Below, in pieces: positions 14,614-19,819 of a stretch of DNA of 19,819 nt. A program made the position numbers and the translations under genes. The stretch's first letter is position 1. The number at the start of each line of letters is the position of its first letter. This DNA comes from an uncultured Variovorax sp. Its GTDB lineage: Bacteria > Pseudomonadota > Gammaproteobacteria > Burkholderiales > Burkholderiaceae_C. A model generated the notes under the pieces. The model saw only the letters and a program-made list of their open reading frames with translations, ran no database searches and was not told the origin of the DNA. The DNA is taken from NCBI GenBank assembly GCA_903872875.1, contig CAIQMJ010000659.1, forward strand, positions 1-19,819, written 5' to 3'.

Positions 14614-15563
14614 AATCCATGACCCGTGACCACTGGGCGCTGCTGGCCGGCGCCCTGATCCTGATGGTCCTGCCCTTCGCCGTGTCGGGCTATGTGCTGT
14701 ACGTCGTCAACCTGCTGATGGTCTTCGTGGTGCTGTCGCTCGGCATGCACGTGGTGATCGGCGAGGCCGGGCAGTTCGCCCTGGCCCATGCGGCCTTCTA
14801 CGGCATCGGCATCTACACGGCCGGCATCATCAATGCGGCCTGGCATCCGCCCTTCATCGTGTCGATCGTCGCGGCCGGCCTGCTGTCGGCCGTGCTCGGC
14901 TTCCTGATCGGCTACCTCGCGCTGCGCATGCGCGACATCTACCTGGCACTCGCCACCTTCGCTTTCGGCGAGGCGATGCAATGGGTCTTCCTCAGCTGGG
15001 AACGCGTCACCGGCGGTTCCAACGGCATGCAGATGCAGCCGGCCGAACTGTTCGGCTACAAGCTGACCAACGACCTGCAGGCCTATCCCTTCGTGGTTGT
15101 GCTGGCTGGCCTGATGCTGTGGCTGACCGTGGCGCTGGCGCGCTCGCAATACGGCTCGGCGCTGCGCGCGGTACGCGAGAGCGACGTCGCCGCGATGGCG
15201 ATGGGCATCAACGTCAAGGCCATGAAGCAGAGCGCCTTCGCGATCTCGGCGGCCTTCGCCGGCATCGCGGGCGGCATGTACACGCTGTTCACGTCCTTCA
15301 TCCATCCGGAAAGCCTTGGCTTCCAGACCACCATCCTGGTGCTGACGATGGTCGTGGTCGGTGGCATGGGCTCGGTGCGCGGCGCGGTGGCCGGCGCCAT
15401 CGCCTTCGGCCTGATCTCCGAACTGCTGCGCCAGCTGATGTCGGTGCAGGAAATCATCTACGGCGTGATCCTGATGGGCTTCATGATGTTCCGCCCCAAG
15501 GGCCTCTTCGCCGACCGCAACAAGCGGGCCGCGCGGCAGGTGGTGAAGGAGGTGGCGCCATGA
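14610..15563 (+). CDS. livM: Branched-chain amino acid-type ABC transporter permease LivM
   Basis: This 317-residue integral membrane protein is the partner permease LivM. Family features include LSLGMHVVIGEAGQFALAHAAFYGIGIYTAGI (about 43-74), YLALATFAFGEAMQWVFLSWERVTGGSNGM (about 111-140), the cytoplasmic loop YGSALRAVRESDVAAMAMGINV (about 184-205) and VVVGGMGSVRGAVAGA. It starts at 14610 with ATG overlapping the livH stop (ATGA) and ends with TGA overlapping the livG start in the same way. This tight coupling suggests fixed subunit ratios. Length and sequence look intact. Confidence 0.95.
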   Translation: MKSMTRDHWALLAGALILMVLPFAVSGYVLYVVNLLMVFVVLSLGMHVVIGEAGQFALAHAAFYGIGIYTAGIINAAWHPPFIVSIVAAGLLSAVLGFLIGYLALRMRDIYLALATFAFGEAMQWVFLSWERVTGGSNGMQMQPAELFGYKLTNDLQAYPFVVVLAGLMLWLTVALARSQYGSALRAVRESDVAAMAMGINVKAMKQSAFAISAAFAGIAGGMYTLFTSFIHPESLGFQTTILVLTMVVVGGMGSVRGAVAGAIAFGLISELLRQLMSVQEIIYGVILMGFMMFRPKGLFADRNKRAARQVVKEVAP

Positions 15564-16324
15564 GTGCACAGCCATTCCTGAACGTCTCCGGCATCACGGT
15601 GCGTTTCGGCGGGCTGGTGGCGGTGAACGCGCTGTCGTTCCAGGTCGAGCGCGGCACCATCCATGCGCTGATCGGCCCGAACGGCGCCGGCAAGTCGACC
15701 ACCTTCAATTGCATTTCGCGCTACTACCAGCCGAGCGACGGCCGCATCCGGCTGGAAGGCGAGGACGTGACCCATTTCCCGCCGACCCGCATGGCCGGCA
15801 TGGGCGTGGCGCGCACCTTCCAGAACCTGGAGCTGTTCGGCGATCTCAGCGTCTACGAGAACGTGCTGCTCGGCTGCCATTCGCACAGCGCGAACACGCT
15901 CGGGCGGTTGCTGCGGCGGCCGAGCGGCGAGGTCCGCGACCTGGTCGACAGCCTGATCGAACGCGTCGGCCTGACCCACGACCGCAACACGCGCGCCAAG
16001 GAGCTCGACTTCGGCCACCAGAAGCTGCTGGAGATCGCCCGCGCGCTCGCGTTGAAGCCCAAGCTGCTGCTGCTCGACGAGCCGGCCGCCGGCCTGCGCA
16101 ACCGCGACATCGAGAAGCTCGACCACCTGCTCACCGAACTCGCGCGCCGCGACGGCATCACCGTGCTGCTGGTGGAGCATGTGATGCAGCTCGTGATGTC
16201 GATCTCCAACCGCATCACCGTGATGTCCTTCGGCCAGAAGATCGCCGAAGGCACGCCCAAGGAAATCAGCGAGGACCCGACCGTGATCGAAGCCTATCTC
16301 GGCAAGGGAGCCGCCCGTGCCTGA
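15560..16324 (+). CDS. livG: Branched-chain amino acid-type ABC transporter ATP-binding protein LivG
   Basis: This 254-residue ATPase has Walker A GPNGAGKS (39-46), the Q-loop RTFQNLELF (85-93), Walker B LLLLDEP (169-175) and the switch histidine H207 in LLVEH. The ABC signature region reads ELDFGHQKLLEIARAL, the relaxed form usual for LivG rather than a canonical LSGGQ. The LivG-type insertion between Q-loop and signature is present. The ATG at 15560 overlaps the livM stop (ATGA). Its 3' end overlaps the livF start by eight bases. It should form a heterodimer with LivF and energise LivH/LivM. Confidence 0.95.
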   Translation: MSAQPFLNVSGITVRFGGLVAVNALSFQVERGTIHALIGPNGAGKSTTFNCISRYYQPSDGRIRLEGEDVTHFPPTRMAGMGVARTFQNLELFGDLSVYENVLLGCHSHSANTLGRLLRRPSGEVRDLVDSLIERVGLTHDRNTRAKELDFGHQKLLEIARALALKPKLLLLDEPAAGLRNRDIEKLDHLLTELARRDGITVLLVEHVMQLVMSISNRITVMSFGQKIAEGTPKEISEDPTVIEAYLGKGAARA

Positions 16325-17054
16325 GACCCCACGCAACCCGACGCCGATGCTCGAACTGCGCGGCATCAGCGCGTCCTACGGCGCCATCCAGGCGCTGTCG
16401 CACGTGTCGCTGCAGGTGCCGCACGGCGGCATCGTCGCGCTGCTCGGCAGCAACGGCGCGGGCAAGAGCAGCACGCTCAATGCCATCTCGCACCTGATCA
16501 ACCCGACGGCCGGCGAAGTGATCTTCGACGGTGCGCCGGTCCAGCGCCTGCCGTCCGACGAGATCGTGCGCCGCGGCCTGGTGCAGGTGCCCGAGGGCCG
16601 CGAGGTCTTCAAGGAAATGAGCGTGCGCGAGAACCTCGAGCTCGGTGCCTTCCTGCGGCGCAACCGCGGCGAGATGGCCGAGGATTTCGAGAAGGTCTTC
16701 GCCATGTTCCCGCGCCTGAAGGAGCGCGCCGAGCAGCGCGCCGCGACGCTGTCCGGCGGCGAGCAGCAGATGCTGGCGATCGGCCGCGCGCTGATGTCGC
16801 GGCCCCGGATGATCATGTTCGACGAGCCGTCGATGGGCCTGTCGCCGCTGCTGGTCGAGCAGATCTTCGAGTCGATCCAGCGCCTCAACCGCGAGCAGGG
16901 ACTCACGATCCTGCTGGTCGAGCAGGACGTGCGGCTCGCGCTCACGGTGGCCAGCCACGCCTACATCCTCGAGAACGGCGAGATCACCCTCGAAGGGCCG
17001 TCGAGCCAGCTCATCAACGACCCGGCCGTGCGCCGGGCGTACCTCGGCGTCTGA
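16317..17054 (+). CDS. livF: Branched-chain amino acid-type ABC transporter ATP-binding protein LivF
   Basis: This 245-residue ATPase has Walker A GSNGAGKS (44-51), the family segment VPEGREVFKEMSVRENL (91-107), signature LSGGE (145-149) and Walker B MIMFDEP (165-171). The expected switch histidine position reads VEQD, as is usual in LivF. I chose the GTG at 16317 because AAGGGAG (16304-16310) lies six bases upstream. The ATG at 16347, eleven codons in, is the alternative and lacks such a site. It overlaps livG by eight bases and is followed after 18 bases by an SDR gene, so the transporter and catabolic genes appear to share one transcript. Confidence 0.95.
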   Translation: MPETPRNPTPMLELRGISASYGAIQALSHVSLQVPHGGIVALLGSNGAGKSSTLNAISHLINPTAGEVIFDGAPVQRLPSDEIVRRGLVQVPEGREVFKEMSVRENLELGAFLRRNRGEMAEDFEKVFAMFPRLKERAEQRAATLSGGEQQMLAIGRALMSRPRMIMFDEPSMGLSPLLVEQIFESIQRLNREQGLTILLVEQDVRLALTVASHAYILENGEITLEGPSSQLINDPAVRRAYLGV

Positions 17055-17072
17055 GAACACACAGGAATCACC

Positions 17073-17825
17073 ATGGATCTACTCAAGGACAAGCTGGCAC
17101 TCGTCACCGGCGCGGGCGGCGGCCTGGGCTCGGCCATCGCGCACGGCTTCGCGAAGGAAGGCGCGCGCGTGATCGCTGCCGACATCGACCTGGCGCGCGC
17201 CGAGGCGGTTGCCGCGTCGATCGTCGCGTCGGGCGGCCAGGCATGGAGCGTCGCCATCGACGTGACAGACCGCGCCGCGGTGCAGGCCTGCGCCGCCGAT
17301 CTGCACGCGCGCTTCGGGCCTATCGATGCGCTCATCAACAACGCGGGCATCTCGGGCAAGTCGCGCGTCGACGACCCGCAGGCGACCGAGGTGTGGGACC
17401 GGCTGATCGACGTCAATCTGCAAGGCCTGTTCAACGTCACGCATGCGTTCATTCCGGCGCTCAAGGCGACGCGCGGCTGCATCGTCAACCTGTCGTCGAT
17501 CGTCGCCTTCGTGAGCGGCATCTCGTCGGCCGGTTACGTGGCCTCGAAGGGCGCGGTGCGCTCGCTCACGCAGGTGCTGGCGCGCGAACTCGCCCCCTTC
17601 GGCGTGCGCGCCAACGCGGTCGCGCCGGGGCTGATGCTCACCGACATGGTCGCGCCGCAGCTCGCCGTTCCGGGAGGCACCGACTGGTACATGACGCGCG
17701 TGCCGATGGCGCGCGGCGGCGAGGTCGACGAGATCGTCGGCCCGGTCGTCTTCCTCTGCTCGCCGATGGCCAGCTACGTCAATGGCGTGGTGCTGCCGGT
17801 CGACGGCGGCTTTCTTTCCGCATGA
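17073..17825 (+). CDS. Short-chain dehydrogenase/reductase (second SDR of rightward operon)
   Basis: This is a classical SDR of 250 residues with the cofactor motif TGAGGGLG (12-19), NNAG at 89-92, and N115, S142, Y155 and K159 as the catalytic set. D37 and D39 (AADID) point to NAD(H) preference. The C-terminus VLPVDGGFLSA is typical. The ATG at 17073 has AGGA about seven bases upstream. The stop overlaps the ATG of the next SDR gene (ATGA). Two adjacent, coupled SDRs of differing sequence suggest successive or stereospecific alcohol/ketone steps on the imported compound (inference). Substrate not predictable from sequence. Confidence 0.94.
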   Translation: MDLLKDKLALVTGAGGGLGSAIAHGFAKEGARVIAADIDLARAEAVAASIVASGGQAWSVAIDVTDRAAVQACAADLHARFGPIDALINNAGISGKSRVDDPQATEVWDRLIDVNLQGLFNVTHAFIPALKATRGCIVNLSSIVAFVSGISSAGYVASKGAVRSLTQVLARELAPFGVRANAVAPGLMLTDMVAPQLAVPGGTDWYMTRVPMARGGEVDEIVGPVVFLCSPMASYVNGVVLPVDGGFLSA

Positions 17826-18577
17826 CACAGGACCCGTTCGACATGAACAGCAGCAAACCGATTGCATTGGTCACCGGCGGCGCCGGCGGCATGGGACTCG
17901 CCACGGTCGAGCGCCTCGCGCGCGATGGCTTCGCGGTGACGATGGTCGACCGCGACGAGGCGCTCGCGCAACGCGAGACCGAGCGGCTCGTCGGGCTCGG
18001 CCTGGCGGTGCAGTGCCGCGTGCTCGATCTGACGGATGAGGAGGCCGTGCGCGGCCTGGTGCGCTCGCTGCCACCGGTGCAGGCACTGGTCAACAACGCA
18101 GGCATCTTCGACGAACGCAAGTTCCTCGAGGTCAGCAATGCCGACTTCCGCCGTGCCTACGAGGTCAACCTGATCGCCGTCGCCACGCTCACGCAGGAGG
18201 TCGCGAAGACCATGCCCGAAGGCGGCCGCATCGTGAACATCGCATCGCGTGCGTACCTCGGCGCGAAGAACCATCCGCACTACGTGGCGTCGAAGGCTGC
18301 GGTCGTCGGCTACACCCGCGCGAGCGCGATGGAGCTCGCACCGCGCGGCATCCTGGTCAATGCGATCGCACCCGGCCTGATCGACACGCCGATCCTGCGT
18401 GCGCTCACGCCCGAGCGGCTGGCCGCGCAGCTGGCGCTGCAGCCGACCGGCAAGGCCGGCCGGCCGGAAGACATCGCGCAGGCCGTGTCGTTCCTGGTCT
18501 CGTCGCAGACCGGCTTCATCACCGGCCAGGTGCTGTTCGTCGATGGCGGCAAGTCGCTGGGCGGGTCCGGCGCATGA
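17822..18577 (+). CDS. Short-chain dehydrogenase/reductase (third SDR of rightward operon)
   Basis: This classical SDR of 251 residues has the cofactor motif TGGAGGMG (18-25), NNAG (91-94), and N116, S142, Y154 and K158 as the catalytic set. D43 after the second strand (MVDRD) suggests NAD(H). The catalytic loop reads IASRAYLGAKNHPHYVASK, with Arg-Ala-Tyr after the Ser. The first ATG (17822) overlaps the preceding stop, the operon's common style, so I chose it. An ATG at 17843 (244 residues) with AGGA about ten bases upstream is a real alternative. Its own stop overlaps the flavoprotein start (ATGA), so the three genes form one coupled chain. Confidence 0.93.
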   Translation: MTQDPFDMNSSKPIALVTGGAGGMGLATVERLARDGFAVTMVDRDEALAQRETERLVGLGLAVQCRVLDLTDEEAVRGLVRSLPPVQALVNNAGIFDERKFLEVSNADFRRAYEVNLIAVATLTQEVAKTMPEGGRIVNIASRAYLGAKNHPHYVASKAAVVGYTRASAMELAPRGILVNAIAPGLIDTPILRALTPERLAAQLALQPTGKAGRPEDIAQAVSFLVSSQTGFITGQVLFVDGGKSLGGSGA

Positions 18578-19819
18578 CATCCAACGCAACCTCCGACATG
18601 ACCTGGGACGACGAGTACGACGTCGTCGTGATCGGTGCCGGCACCGGCGGCATGGCGGCTGCACTGTCGGCCAGCATCGAAGGCCGCAAGGTGCTGCTGG
18701 TCGAGAAGACCGACCGGGTCGGCGGCTCGACCGCGGTCTCGGGCGGCGCCGTGTGGGCGCCGATGAATGCGCAGGCGGCGAAGGTCGGGCACCCCGACAG
18801 CTTCGACAAGGCCTGGACGTACATGCAGCGCACGGTCGGCGGCGCCGCACCCGTCGCGATGCAGCAGGCCTTTCTGCGCAACGCCGCGGGCATGGTCGAT
18901 TTCTTCGAACGCCATACCGACGTCAAGCTGGTGGCGCGCAGCTATTCGCCCGACTACTACCCGGACCGCGACGGCGCCGCCATGGGCGGGCGCTCGCTCG
19001 ACCCGGCGATGTTCGACGGACGGCTGCTCGGCAGGCATTTCCGCGAGCTGCGCGACCCGCTGCCGGAGTTCATGGTGCTCGGCGGCATGATGATCACGAT
19101 GACGGACGCGAAGCATCTGCTGGCGGTCACCAAGTCCTTCACGTCGTGGCGCGAGGGCATGAAGCTGGTTCTGCGCTTCTTCTCCGACCGGCTGCGCGGC
19201 TACCACCGCGGCACCCGGCTGGTGCTGGGCAACGCGCTCGCAGCGCGGCTCTTCAAGAGCGTGCTGGACCGCCACATCGCGTACTGGCTCGACACGCCGC
19301 TGCAGAAGCTGCATGTGGACGACGGCCGCGCCAGCGGCGTGTCCGTGCAGCGCGGCGGCAAGACGGTGCGCGTGCGCGCCAAGCGCGGCGTGGTGGTCGC
19401 GACCGGCGGCTTCCCCTGGGACGCGTCGCTGCGCGGCGAACTGTATCCGCAGCCGACCGGCGCCTGGTCGATGTCGCCGCAAGGCAACCGCGGCGAAGGC
19501 ATCGCGCTGGCACGCGAGGCCGGTGCCGCGATGGGCAGCGGCCACGCGAGCCCCGCCTTCTGGGCGCCGGTGTCGATCCTGCAGCGGGCGGACGGTAGCG
19601 TCGTGCGCTATCCGCATCTGGTCTGGGACCGCGCCAAACCCGGCCTGATGGCGGTCAACCAGGCCGGCGAGCGCTTCGTCAACGAGTCGACCTCGTACCA
19701 CGAGTTCGTGCGCGGCATGTACCGGTCGAACGAGACCGTGCCGACGCTGCCTGCCTACCTGGTCTGCGACCACGACTTCATGGAGAAGTGGGGCATGGGC
19801 CTGGCACTGCCGGGCGGCC
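18574..19819 (+). CDS. FAD-dependent oxidoreductase, fumarate reductase/3-ketosteroid dehydrogenase superfamily (3' end outside window)
   Basis: The visible 415 residues show an FAD_binding_2-type flavoprotein. The Rossmann motif DVVVIGAGTGGMAAALSAS is at 16-34, EK (44-45) binds the adenosine ribose, and GGSTAVSGGAVWAP (50-63) is the typical flavin-contacting segment. ATGGF (276-280) is the second FAD-contact motif, and VNQAGERFVNES (361-372) is conserved in this superfamily. Members desaturate or reduce C-C bonds next to a carbonyl, as in 3-ketosteroid delta-1-dehydrogenase, fumarate reductase or urocanate reductase; no heme domain or signal peptide is seen at the N-terminus. The ATG at 18574 overlaps the SDR stop. 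With two coupled SDRs upstream, desaturation of a cyclic or alpha,beta-ketone is a fair guess, not a proof. Confidence 0.88.
   Translation, partial: MTSNATSDMTWDDEYDVVVIGAGTGGMAAALSASIEGRKVLLVEKTDRVGGSTAVSGGAVWAPMNAQAAKVGHPDSFDKAWTYMQRTVGGAAPVAMQQAFLRNAAGMVDFFERHTDVKLVARSYSPDYYPDRDGAAMGGRSLDPAMFDGRLLGRHFRELRDPLPEFMVLGGMMITMTDAKHLLAVTKSFTSWREGMKLVLRFFSDRLRGYHRGTRLVLGNALAARLFKSVLDRHIAYWLDTPLQKLHVDDGRASGVSVQRGGKTVRVRAKRGVVVATGGFPWDASLRGELYPQPTGAWSMSPQGNRGEGIALAREAGAAMGSGHASPAFWAPVSILQRADGSVVRYPHLVWDRAKPGLMAVNQAGERFVNESTSYHEFVRGMYRSNETVPTLPAYLVCDHDFMEKWGMGLALPGG

Overview
The window is GC-rich throughout, at roughly two-thirds G+C by eye. Codon use is uniform, genes are tightly packed, and metabolic genes sit next to dedicated ABC importers. 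This style fits a soil or water beta-proteobacterium of the order Burkholderiales (Variovorax, Bordetella or Cupriavidus type). That placement is an inference from gene style, not from a marker gene. I see no rRNA, tRNA, CRISPR array, transposase or phage gene.

Layout: two long catabolic operons point away from a small regulatory island. The leftward operon (about 9.8 kb down to base 1, minus strand) reads in order: class III PLP aminotransferase, Tat-type substrate-binding protein of a peptide-type ABC importer, a 113-residue protein resembling the small subunit of N,N-dimethylformamidase (DMFase), a 754-residue DMFase large-subunit homologue, a short-chain dehydrogenase/reductase (SDR), two permeases (DppB/DppC type) and two ATPases (DppD/DppF type, the last cut by the window edge). 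The island (10.0 to 11.5 kb) holds a TetR-type and a GntR/FCD-type regulator, both on the minus strand. The rightward operon (11.6 kb to the right edge) reads: SDR, LivK-type binding protein, livH, livM, livG, livF, two more SDRs, and a flavoprotein of the fumarate reductase/3-ketosteroid dehydrogenase superfamily, cut by the right edge.

How the genes may work together (inference): the leftward operon looks like an uptake-and-cleavage module for an amide. The Dpp-type importer would bring in the compound, the two-subunit iron amidohydrolase would hydrolyse the amide in the cytoplasm, the aminotransferase would convert the released amine to a carbonyl, and the SDR would reduce or oxidise that carbonyl. 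The rightward operon looks like uptake of a carboxylate or amino-acid-like compound by a Liv-type importer, followed by alcohol/ketone redox (three SDRs) and flavin-dependent C-C desaturation. Many genes in both operons are translationally coupled through ATGA, TGATG or TTGA overlaps.

The most unusual element is the DMFase-like subunit pair between the binding-protein and permease genes of a peptide importer. The gntR-SDR intergenic region has three separate perfect palindromes, two of them carrying or lying beside GTATAC cores spaced 63 bp apart.
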